A stretch of 64,000 bases of DNA from Prevotella ihumii (GTDB lineage: Bacteria; Bacteroidota; Bacteroidia; Bacteroidales; Bacteroidaceae), in NCBI RefSeq assembly GCF_900155655.1, contig NZ_LT706987.1, positions 1,116,701 through 1,180,700 on the forward strand, written 5' to 3'. A model generated the notes under the pieces. That model saw nothing but the letters and a program-made list of their open reading frames with translations, was not told the origin of the DNA and searched no databases. Shown here one piece after another: positions 52,736 through 60,411 of this stretch (position 1 is its first letter; every line of letters starts with the position of its first letter). The translations under genes and the position numbers were made by a program.

Positions 52736-53974
52736 TTGGATAGTTACTATAAATCAGAAAAGTTCCAAAAGATACTTCAACAATATGAAGCATCTAAAAA
52801 CAACGACACCAGCAGTTTCCTCGATGCAGAGGAACTGACTGATGTCGCTGAATATTATCATCTTATAGGAAAAGAAGAAGAGGCATACGAAGTGGCTACC
52901 TATGCACTTAATATTTTCCCTGAAGCTACTTCTCCACTCGCTTTCAGTGCTCGCTTGGCATTATTCGTAGAAGATAACCCAAAGAAGGCTGAAAAGTTGG
53001 CAGAGCAGATCATTGATAAATCGGACTTTGAATATTTTTATCTCATAGCCGAAATACACATTGTGAAAGATCAAGCTGACCAAGCTTTCCTTCTTCTACA
53101 AGAACAAATGGCAAATATAGATGAAGATGAACGGAATAGTTTTGCACTTGATGCAGGTATCCTTTTTGCTGATTACGATGAAATAGATTATGCTGCTCAA
53201 TTTTTAAAATACTGCAAAGACACTAATAACAATGATTATAAAGAGCTTAAAGGCAGAATTTTAAAAGGACAAGGCAAATATGAGGAAAGCGAAATAATAT
53301 TCAATGAACTCTTAGACAACAACCCTTATTCGGGAATTTATTGGAATTACCTTGCCAATAATCAATTTCTACGCAACAAATTTGAAGAATCAATCACGTC
53401 AAGTGAATATTCTATTGCCATAAATCCTGAAGATGAGGAAGCATTGCTCAATAAAGCAAACGGACTTTTTAGTCTTGGCAATTACAAAGAAGCACTAAAA
53501 TATTATCTAAGGTACAAGGAAGCAACAACCAGCAAGGATAATAATGTAATCTGTGTGACCATTGGCCACATTTATCTCTTGCTTAATGAAGTTCCAGAGG
53601 CATACAGATATTATAAAGAAGCTATACGTATTTCGCAAGATAAACCCACGACCTTAGTTCATATAGCGATGTCTGTATTCGATAATGGATATATGCAGTA
53701 CGCCTATAATCTCTTTAGTACATATCTTCCACAAATGCCTTCCGAATGGAACCTTGGTTATGCTTACTTTGCACGATGCTGTTTTGAGCTTGGCAAAATG
53801 GACGAATACAAAGAAATATTGGTGATTGCATTGCATAAAAATATTGAAGAATGTACGGAAGTATTGGGAGAGTTGTATCCTTCTAATACACTTCCAAAAG
53901 ATTTTCCAAAACTCACACCCATTGCAAAGCAACATCTAACACACAACAATGATGATTTGGAAATGCCTTTCTAA
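52736..53974 (+). CDS. TPR-repeat protein
   Basis: A 412-residue soluble protein made mainly of tetratricopeptide repeats, e.g. YWNYLANNQFLRNKFEESIT, NKANGLFSLGNYKEALKYYL and HIYLLLNEVPEAYRYYKEAI. It starts with TTG; no ATG is available upstream before a stop. No signal peptide is seen, so it is likely cytoplasmic. The sigma-factor gene follows 47 bases later, suggesting co-transcription and perhaps a regulatory link. Confidence 0.8.
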   Translation: MDSYYKSEKFQKILQQYEASKNNDTSSFLDAEELTDVAEYYHLIGKEEEAYEVATYALNIFPEATSPLAFSARLALFVEDNPKKAEKLAEQIIDKSDFEYFYLIAEIHIVKDQADQAFLLLQEQMANIDEDERNSFALDAGILFADYDEIDYAAQFLKYCKDTNNNDYKELKGRILKGQGKYEESEIIFNELLDNNPYSGIYWNYLANNQFLRNKFEESITSSEYSIAINPEDEEALLNKANGLFSLGNYKEALKYYLRYKEATTSKDNNVICVTIGHIYLLLNEVPEAYRYYKEAIRISQDKPTTLVHIAMSVFDNGYMQYAYNLFSTYLPQMPSEWNLGYAYFARCCFELGKMDEYKEILVIALHKNIEECTEVLGELYPSNTLPKDFPKLTPIAKQHLTHNNDDLEMPF

Positions 53975-54021
53975 TATTTAAAAATAGGAAAAATCATTAT
54001 TCAACTAAACAAAACGAATAT

Positions 54022-54711
54022 ATGGCTGCAAACGAAAAATACATAGAAGAGATTGCTAACGAACGCATCTTAACTGATAAAGAAGAAGCAGAATTAGCTG
54101 AAAGAATAAAGATTGGCGATGCAAAAGCCTTAGAACAACTTACTAAAGCCAACCTCAAGTTTGTTGTATCATTAGCTCATCAGTATAAAAATCGTGGTAT
54201 TGACGAAGACGACCTTATCTCCGAAGGGAATATCGGTATGATGTATGCCGCACAAAAGTTTGATGCAACCAAAGGTACACGCTTTGTTAGCTTTGCAGCA
54301 ATCTACATTCGCCGTGCAATGGAAGAAGCTATTCGTGAAAACACACAAATATTTAAAGTTCCAACAGGTGAGCGCACAAAATCAACAGACCGTCAATCAC
54401 GCCCAGTATCCATAGACCAGCCACGCCCAGTAGGCAGCAATAGCAGTTTTACGCTCCAAACCGTAATAGAAAACGAGAATGCTCCACACGCTGACGAAAG
54501 CCTTAACAAGCAGATACTTGGTGCTGAAATACTTCGTGGAATGGATATTCTTGATGCTCGTGAACGCAAGATTGTCACTTTAATTTATGGCTTACGTGAA
54601 GGCGAAGTACACACTATGGCTGAAATAGCAGAAATGATGGGCATTAAAAGAGAGAGAGTTCGCCAAATAAGAAATAAAGCTATAAGAAAGTTACACAAAA
54701 AATTGAAGTAA
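54022..54711 (+). CDS. Short sigma-70-family RNA polymerase sigma factor
   Basis: A 229-residue sigma factor. Region 1.2 (LTDKEEAELAERIKIGDAKA), region 2 (ANLKFVVSLAHQYKNRGIDE and DLISEGNIGMMYAAQKFDAT then VSFAAIYIRRAMEEAI) and region 4 (ILDARERKIVTLIYGLREGE, MMGIKRERVRQIRNKAIRKL) are present. The region 3 helices between 2 and 4 are missing, replaced by a ~45-residue Ser/Pro/Asn-rich linker. The Bacteroidetes primary sigma factor is about 286 residues, so this is a shorter paralogue. Confidence 0.87.
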   Translation: MAANEKYIEEIANERILTDKEEAELAERIKIGDAKALEQLTKANLKFVVSLAHQYKNRGIDEDDLISEGNIGMMYAAQKFDATKGTRFVSFAAIYIRRAMEEAIRENTQIFKVPTGERTKSTDRQSRPVSIDQPRPVGSNSSFTLQTVIENENAPHADESLNKQILGAEILRGMDILDARERKIVTLIYGLREGEVHTMAEIAEMMGIKRERVRQIRNKAIRKLHKKLK

Positions 54712-54803
54712 TAAAAATAAATACTTCAGTGTTTAAATAAATAATTTTTCAAAATAGTTTATCGGACTATTATTGTATAAACCTATGCAGATATTAAATC
54801 AAA

Positions 54804-54847
54804 AGAACCGCTATGGAAAAATAAATCTTTTCCATAGCGGTTTTTTA
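54804..54847. terminator. Terminator after the sigma-factor gene
   Basis: AACCGCTATGGAAAA pairs with TTTTCCATAGCGGTT, followed by T-rich sequence rightward. The A-rich left flank could also serve leftward transcripts. Confidence 0.88.
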
Positions 54848-54977
54848 TGTTTATCTATTTAGCATTTATAATGGCAATTAAAAGCTACTGCAAATGAGCT
54901 ATTGCCTATATTAATTTTAAGAGAGAGAGACTGCTAAATTGTATAAACTGAAATTATCAACCTATAATAACTAATTA

Positions 54978-55685
54978 TTAATCTTCTTCAGGTACGATGA
55001 GTTTATAACCCTTACCGTGAATATTAATAATTTCGATATTTTCATCCAACTTCAAATGCTTACGGAGCTTAGTGATATAAACGTCCATAGAGCGAGCATT
55101 GAAATAGTTATCATCAATCCAAATGGTCTTCAAAGCATAGTCGCGTTGCAAGATTTCATTAGAGTGAGAGCAGAGCAATGCAAGCAGTTCATTCTCCTTA
55201 GTTGTAAGTTTTGTAGCTTGATTTGGGTCGTTATCCAATGTAAGCAACTGCTTTTGTGTATCGAATGTAAATCTACCAATTTGATAAAGAGTAGACTCTT
55301 TGCTCTTCTTGCCACGTACACGGCGAAGAATAGCCTCAATACGGAATACAAGTTCTTCCATTGAGAATGGCTTTGTAATATAGTCGTCAGCTCCAATTTT
55401 GAAACCAGCAAGAATATCCTCTTTCAATTGCTTAGCTGTCAAGAAGATAATTGGAATATCTGCGTTTGTTTGACGAATTTCTTGTGCAAGTGTAAAACCA
55501 TCTTTCTTTGGCATCATCACGTCCAATACACATATATCAAACTTTTCGTGCAAGAACGCACGATAGCCAGCTTCTCCATCTGGGCAAAGTTCAGCGTGGT
55601 ATTCCTTTGCCTGTAAATATTCACTCAATAGTGTTCCGAGATTCTCGTCGTCTTCACACAACAAGATTTTGAATTTTTCGTCCAT
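54978..55685 (-). CDS. rprY: OmpR-family response regulator
   Basis: A 235-residue regulator. The receiver has ILLCEDDENLGTLLSEYL, phosphoacceptor Asp in ICVLDVMMPKKDG near residue 54, and the Thr/Lys pair in FLTAKQ and DDYITKPFSMEEL. The winged-helix domain (about 135-230) has TKLTTKENELLALLCSHSNE and RSMDVYITKLRKHLKLDENI. It matches RprY of Bacteroides fragilis in order and in its adjacent kinase. The kinase stop is 48 bases downstream of it in map position; the kinase gene is transcribed first. Confidence 0.9.
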   Translation of the reverse strand: MDEKFKILLCEDDENLGTLLSEYLQAKEYHAELCPDGEAGYRAFLHEKFDICVLDVMMPKKDGFTLAQEIRQTNADIPIIFLTAKQLKEDILAGFKIGADDYITKPFSMEELVFRIEAILRRVRGKKSKESTLYQIGRFTFDTQKQLLTLDNDPNQATKLTTKENELLALLCSHSNEILQRDYALKTIWIDDNYFNARSMDVYITKLRKHLKLDENIEIINIHGKGYKLIVPEED

Positions 55686-55733
55686 AACTTTATAGTTTTT
55701 AAAATTTATTATTTTTGTTCTTATTTCTTTATT

Positions 55734-57278
55734 CTAATCCTCCAAGATGACGGGTAGAATGATTGTAAACTTTGTACCCTTTCCGTATTCACTATCTACC
55801 TTTATTTCGCCATCGTGCAGGTCTATCATTCGCTTTACATATGCCAATCCCAATCCAAATCCCTTAACATCGTGTCGGTTACCCGTATGTACACGATAGA
55901 ATTTTTCAAAGATTTTCTTCAAGTTTTCTTTCTTTATACCCTGCCCCGTGTCACGTATTGTTAAGTAAAGGTGGTCATTTGTATTCCATGTTTTCAAATA
56001 TACGTTGAGCGGTTGGTCGGGTTTAGCATATTTTACAGCATTGTCAAGCAAATTGAAGATAACGTTTTGGAAGTGCATTTCGTCTACATACATCTTCGAA
56101 TCTATTGCTTCTATCTCTGTGTAAACCTTACCCCCCGTGTGCTCTACACGCAGTGTGAACGAATGTGCAATGGTCTCCACCATTTCGTTCAGGTCTACCG
56201 ATTTCATTTTCAATACTGCTTTCTTCTGTTCGTACATACTCATTTGGAGTACTTTTTCCACCAAGAAGCGCAATCGTTTTGTTTCATCATTCACTACCCC
56301 ACCTAAATGTTCCAACATTTTTGGCGACTTTGTTACGCTTTTATCATTCAGCATTTGTGCTGCCAACGAGATACTTGCAATAGGTGTTTTCAGTTCGTGT
56401 GTCATATTATTGATGAAATCGTTCTTTATTTCCGAGTAGCGTTTCTGTCTGAAGATTACTACTATCGTAAAGATAAATGTCACCAAAAGCACAATTGTGA
56501 AGATGATTGACGGAATCATAAATCTCACACTTGAGAAAATATAGGTATTCATTTCAGGGAAATGTACCTTCACCACCCCCATTCTATTAGGAGGGTCGTT
56601 GCGGAACAACACTTGCGAGTAGCTGCTTTCCTCTCCATCTTCCACATAGTCAGGACATCTATATACCTCGCGTCCGTCTTGTGTTTGCACCGAGAAATGA
56701 TAAGGTATATTGATACCATTGTTCATCATTTCCGCTTTCAAGTCTTGGTCGAGCAACTTAAAGTTAATACGCTGTTTCAAAGGCTTTTCAGATGCTGAAT
56801 ATAGAATGTTATATACAACTTCTTCAAGCAATGCTTTTTGATACATATAACGGTTACGTACCATCTCTTCCATTCTGCGTCGAGTAGCCGAAATAGAGTT
56901 GCTATCGTTTCTCAATACCAAAGCTTTAGGGGTGAGCGATGGGTTGCTCTGTATCAATTTAGACTCAAAAGAAAGATACGAATCACTCGAACCATTGTCT
57001 GTCGGAACTTGATGCGTTACAGCCATTTTCTTTTGCTTTGCTGTATCGTTTTCTGCAGGTTTCAGTTCATTTGCATTTACATCGTGTTCTAAGTATCTCA
57101 ATGTTTCGTTCAGCTCCATATTGCGTGAAGCCTGATAGAGTGCACGATTTACAGACTCATCAAACTGTTCCTTCTTCATCTCAGCCATTTCCTCAATATA
57201 ATTGAGTTGCAAAAGAAGCAAGGCTAAAAACGACAGCCCCATTATTACTGCAATTGTCCAAATCGTTTTCTTGTTCAT
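55734..57278 (-). CDS. rprX: Sensor histidine kinase, RprX-like
   Basis: A 514-residue kinase. TM1 is about 7-24 (IWTIAVIMGLSFLALLLL), a ~230-residue periplasmic sensor follows, TM2 is about 255-275 (IPSIIFTIVLLVTFIFTIVV). The H-box NNMTHELKTPIASISLAAQM has the phospho-His near residue 295, and the N-box VIFNLLDNAVKYAK and G-boxes DTGQGIKKENL and GFGLGLAYVKRM are intact. It phosphorylates the RprY gene product just downstream. It has a -7 box at 57358-57365. Confidence 0.92.
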   Translation of the reverse strand: MNKKTIWTIAVIMGLSFLALLLLQLNYIEEMAEMKKEQFDESVNRALYQASRNMELNETLRYLEHDVNANELKPAENDTAKQKKMAVTHQVPTDNGSSDSYLSFESKLIQSNPSLTPKALVLRNDSNSISATRRRMEEMVRNRYMYQKALLEEVVYNILYSASEKPLKQRINFKLLDQDLKAEMMNNGINIPYHFSVQTQDGREVYRCPDYVEDGEESSYSQVLFRNDPPNRMGVVKVHFPEMNTYIFSSVRFMIPSIIFTIVLLVTFIFTIVVIFRQKRYSEIKNDFINNMTHELKTPIASISLAAQMLNDKSVTKSPKMLEHLGGVVNDETKRLRFLVEKVLQMSMYEQKKAVLKMKSVDLNEMVETIAHSFTLRVEHTGGKVYTEIEAIDSKMYVDEMHFQNVIFNLLDNAVKYAKPDQPLNVYLKTWNTNDHLYLTIRDTGQGIKKENLKKIFEKFYRVHTGNRHDVKGFGLGLAYVKRMIDLHDGEIKVDSEYGKGTKFTIILPVILED

Positions 57279-57357
57279 CTTACTTTCTTATCTATAGTAA
57301 AGTTGGAATTTCATTGTTTTACTTTTCCAAACTTATAGTCTCTGTTGTTTACGAAAG

Positions 57358-57365
57358 CAAAGATA
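57358..57365 (-). promoter_or_regulatory. -7 box (TATCTTTG) for rprXY
   Basis: CAAAGATA on the plus strand, 80 bases upstream of the kinase ATG. Confidence 0.5.
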
Positions 57366-57570
57366 GGATAAATTCTTAAATAATTAACAACTAAAAGTTA
57401 ATAAAATGAGTATCATTTCACTTAGTTAACATATTTTCTTCATATAATTAATATTTATCAACTATAATGCTTTTGCCATCAAAAAAGAATTGTTCTTTGC
57501 TGCCACTATATATAAGAGGTGATGCGATTACCTCACTTAGATTTAGTCTTCCTTGCCTATTCTATTCTTG

Positions 57571-57581
57571 AACCCAAATCG
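57571..57581. repeat. Left fragment of repeat copy 4
   Basis: AACCCAAATCG, the first 11 bases of the ~199-bp repeat terminus, directly abutting the IS110-family element. The rest continues at 58932. Confidence 0.85.
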
Positions 57582-57624
57582 CTTTCTATGTTAAAATCCA
57601 AATGTTTTGACCATTATTTTCAAT

Positions 57625-58650
57625 TTATGCTGAGATTTTATAATCAGGGGTGAATGTTTGGCGGTTTCTAACCATTGCAGTGACCAAATGCACAAGTTTG
57701 TTCTTGACATTGTTCAATGCAACTTGCTTCTTCTTTCCTCGTTCCACGAGGCGCATATAGTACCTCGCCATAACGGGATTGAATTTGACGGCAGCCAGTG
57801 CAGCTTGTGTCAGCATGGCCTTTATCTGGCGGTTCGCCATATAATGTACATGCGGATCAGAATGCACACTGGTGCCAGAGTCTTTTCCGAATGGGGCTAA
57901 GCCGTAATAGCAGGCAATCTTGCGCGAGTCGTAGTTGAAACGACGGAAGTTGTCTGTATACACCATCAGACAGACAGCGTTCTGCGTTCCTATGCCAGGC
58001 ACCGAGGTCACGATTGTGAACACCTCGGTGAGCTCTTCGTCCGACTTAATGAGCTCGGCGATTCGCTTGTCTATCTTCGCAACTTCCTTGTTGAGTTCTG
58101 ACACGATATGCCTTCCGCTCTGCGAGATCATCGTCTTGATAGGCGATTTCTCCATGGTGAGCTTCTTCTCGCCTCTACGCACCTGAAAGCTGCATCTATG
58201 GCGTACCACCATTTGACGATACAGAAACAGCTCTCGTAGTTGTGCAAGTGACTCGCTAAGTGGCTCGTACATAACGGCTTTGTCGTGATTTCTCATAGCG
58301 TATTCTGCAATCATCGAGGCGTCGGCGCGGTCAGACTTCAATCGTCTGAGACCTGATGCGTCCTTGATGCTCTTGGCGTTCTCAAGCCACATGTCGTAGC
58401 CTTTGCCGTAGAGGAAGTTGCATAGTCCTTTGCTGTAGTCGCCAGTATTTTCACCGCAGAAGAGCCACAGGGAGGGGTCGATGCCGTAGGAATTCTTCTC
58501 CACCCACTTGACCAGTTGCTTGTAGCCAGACACTGTTGTCTTGAACTCGTTGAACACTCTTGGGGCCGTTTCTGTCAGACCGTCTGCAAAAATGATAGCC
58601 ACATCAACTTTTTCTTTCGAAAAATCAACTCCGATAAATAAATTCTTCAT
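57625..58650 (-). CDS. IS110-family transposase/recombinase (DEDD type)
   Basis: A 341-residue recombinase. The ATG at 58650 is chosen because MKNLFIGVDFSKEKVDVAII is the family start, and the longer frame runs into the non-coding end. The RuvC-like DEDD domain has GVDFS, the Glu in FCGENTGDYS near residue 68 and LKSDRADASMIAEYA with two Asp. The transposase_20 domain has TSVPGIGTQNAVCLMVY and YYGLAPFGKDSGTSVHS with the catalytic Ser region. It inserts without target duplication, guided by a bridge RNA. No frame damage, so it is likely active. Confidence 0.92.
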   Translation of the reverse strand: MKNLFIGVDFSKEKVDVAIIFADGLTETAPRVFNEFKTTVSGYKQLVKWVEKNSYGIDPSLWLFCGENTGDYSKGLCNFLYGKGYDMWLENAKSIKDASGLRRLKSDRADASMIAEYAMRNHDKAVMYEPLSESLAQLRELFLYRQMVVRHRCSFQVRRGEKKLTMEKSPIKTMISQSGRHIVSELNKEVAKIDKRIAELIKSDEELTEVFTIVTSVPGIGTQNAVCLMVYTDNFRRFNYDSRKIACYYGLAPFGKDSGTSVHSDPHVHYMANRQIKAMLTQAALAAVKFNPVMARYYMRLVERGKKKQVALNNVKNKLVHLVTAMVRNRQTFTPDYKISA

Positions 58651-58840
58651 ATATTTGTACAATTTTATTAAGTAGAATTGGTCGATAGTTGTATGGACTG
58701 GAACTCTAAATAGGCTTCGTGTCGATAACTTTCTATCTGGTCTTTGCAACTATGTCGATGAGGTCCGAAACGATTTATAGCTTTTAGCTGGGTCATTAGC
58801 TGGTTTACCTCTTCGACAGACCGATTCTACCTTTTTACAA
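58651..58840 (-). ncRNA. Candidate IS110 bridge RNA
   Basis: The transcript would start near 58834, downstream of a -7 box at 58841-58848, and run to about 58655, close to the ~177 nt known for IS621. It contains AATCGGTC (plus-strand GACCGATT, 58819-58826), the same as the left side of the repeat terminus. About 20 nt later it has GCTAATGACC (plus-strand GGTCATTAGC, 58791-58800), complementary to the right side. Further on ATAGAAAG (plus-strand CTTTCTAT, 58729-58736) matches the element's own end at 57582-57589. These fit target- and donor-guide loops. Structure was not computed. Confidence 0.72.
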
Positions 58841-58848
58841 CAAAGGTA
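58841..58848 (-). promoter_or_regulatory. -7 box (TACCTTTG) in the IS110 non-coding end
   Basis: CAAAGGTA on the plus strand, facing the candidate bridge RNA and transposase. Confidence 0.55.
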
Positions 58849-58931
58849 CGAAACTGTCTTTAGCAATCATAGTTTTACCTTGATTATTTAATGTTTATGC
58901 GACTGCGTCGCATTCTTCTGCAAACTTAGAG

Positions 58932-59116
58932 GTCGTTAGCCCGCAAAGGCTTTTTAAAGCGTTTAGATGTTATGCTTTTCTTCGTCTTTGCACCTTATTT
59001 TGGCTCTTTTCGTTTGTTTTTTCAGTTGTTTAGCTCGCTAAACGTCTTCAAAAACAACCAAAAATAGCTCAAAATAAGCTCGCAAATCTCGAAGAAGTCT
59101 AACGACCGATTTGGGT
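58932..59116. repeat. ~199-bp inverted-terminus repeat, copy 4 (right part)
   Basis: Continues copy 4 from GTCGTTAGCCCGCAAAGG to GACCGATTTGGGT. With the 11 bases at 57571-57581 it totals 196 bases, the length expected for one copy. Confidence 0.9.
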
Positions 59117-59269
59117 CAAACATTGGTTATATATCTTCAAAAAAATGCCCACAAAAAACTTTGAACGAATATCCGATCACAGAAAAATAGAACAATGTAG
59201 AAAACACCCAAGACTTATCAATAGACAAATATAAACATCTGATTAACAAGCATTTACAAATCCGTTCCA

Positions 59270-59376
59270 AAACATATATGTTTCACCACCCAATACATAT
59301 ATGTTTTACACTGTCAAAGTTGAACTTTGACAACCCCAAACATCAATGTTTTGCAATCAATAGGTCGATGTTTCAT
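59270..59376. repeat. Palindrome cluster D
   Basis: AAACATATATGTTT, ATACATATATGTTTT, CAAAGTTGAACTTTG and the degenerate AAACATCAATGTTTT in series. Confidence 0.87.
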
Positions 59377-59528
59377 TATGCAAGAGCCAAACAAGGAAGA
59401 ATAGAACAATAAAAGGTAGCCCTAAGATGTGAAAGTTAGCACTCAATTTGTTCGATAAAAATATCAACAAAAGTTAGTCTCCTCAAAGATTATACCTTTT
59501 ATATTTAGCCTTAATGAAAAAGTTTTAG

Positions 59529-59536
59529 TATCTTTG
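59529..59536 (+). promoter_or_regulatory. -7 box (TATCTTTG) for the FtsE-like gene
   Basis: TATCTTTG followed by CG, about 78 bases upstream of the ATG at 59614. Confidence 0.55.
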
Positions 59537-59613
59537 CGAAAAATATACGAGTTGCTGAAAAAGGTTTCACAGCTCTTCAAAACTTGATAACGAAACAAAC
59601 ATATTTAGATAAG

Positions 59614-60393
59614 ATGTTAATAGACTATTGCAAAGTTAATATATTTCAAGACGACAAGCAAATTCTGAAAGATGTAGACTTTCAGGTGGCAGAGGGTGAA
59701 TTTATTTATATCATCGGTAAGGTGGGTTCGGGTAAGAGTTCGTTGCTCAAGACTTTTTATTGCGAACTTGATGTAGATAAAGAAGATGCACAAAAAGCCG
59801 AGATTTTAGGTATGTCTATTGCTGACATTAAGCGCAAACACATTCCTGCTTTGCGTCGCCAAATGGGTATTATCTTTCAGGATTTCCAACTCTTGCACGA
59901 CCGCACCGTAAAGAAAAATCTTGAGTTTGTGCTAAAGGCTACCAATTGGAAAGACAGCGATGCGATACAAAAACGCATTCGTGAAGTATTAACTGATGTA
60001 GATATGCTTGACAAGGTTGATAAAATGCCAAGCGAACTTTCGGGAGGCGAACAGCAACGTATTGCCATAGCGCGTGCATTGCTCAACCAACCTAAGATAA
60101 TCATAGCCGATGAGCCTACAGGAAACCTCGACCCTGAAACAGCTGCAATGATTGTACGCATATTAAAGAATGCAAGCGAATACGGTGCAGCCGTTATTAT
60201 GTCAACCCACAATATTCACCTCTTAGAACAATTCCCAGGGAAAGTGTTCCGCTGCAAAGATGGCAATTTCCATCAAGTAACCAACGAGGAAGATACAAGC
60301 GACTTAGAAGATGACTCTGCAGAAATAGAAGCTATTGCTCGCCCACTCGACTTTGCAGACGATAGCAACGAAACGGCAACGGCAAACAACTAA
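59614..60393 (+). CDS. ftsE: FtsE-like ABC transporter ATP-binding protein
   Basis: A 259-residue ATPase. Walker A is IIGKVGSGKSSLLKTF near residue 33, the Q-loop is GIIFQDFQLL, the signature is ELSGGEQQRIAIARALL and Walker B is IIIADEPTGNLDPE. The order and spacing match FtsE, which with the membrane protein FtsX controls septal peptidoglycan hydrolysis; no ftsX is adjacent. The C-terminus has an acidic tail (EEDTSDLEDDSAEIEAIA) beyond the usual ~220 residues. The ATG at 59614 is chosen over the upstream TTG. Aspartate kinase follows 18 bases later. Confidence 0.87.
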   Translation: MLIDYCKVNIFQDDKQILKDVDFQVAEGEFIYIIGKVGSGKSSLLKTFYCELDVDKEDAQKAEILGMSIADIKRKHIPALRRQMGIIFQDFQLLHDRTVKKNLEFVLKATNWKDSDAIQKRIREVLTDVDMLDKVDKMPSELSGGEQQRIAIARALLNQPKIIIADEPTGNLDPETAAMIVRILKNASEYGAAVIMSTHNIHLLEQFPGKVFRCKDGNFHQVTNEEDTSDLEDDSAEIEAIARPLDFADDSNETATANN

Positions 60394-60411
60394 CATTTTA
60401 GAGAAAGACTT

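Larger units (their letters stand above)
57582..58931 (-). mobile_element. IS110-family insertion sequence inserted into repeat copy 4
   Basis: A 1350-bp element whose limits come from the split repeat: AACCCAAATCG ends at 57581 and GTCGTTAGCCCGCAAAGG resumes at 58932 (ends uncertain by 1-2 bases, as a G is shared). It has no terminal inverted repeats. One transposase gene lies inside, with about 43 bp beyond its stop and about 280 bp of non-coding sequence before its start. That asymmetry is the IS110-group layout, with the bridge RNA in the long 5' non-coding end. Confidence 0.88.
59117..59613. other. Intergenic region with palindrome cluster D and a promoter
   Basis: No gene is seen. AATAGAACAAT motifs occur near 59187 and 59401, flanking palindrome cluster D. 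A -7 box TATCTTTG at 59529-59536 serves the FtsE-like gene. Confidence 0.65.
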
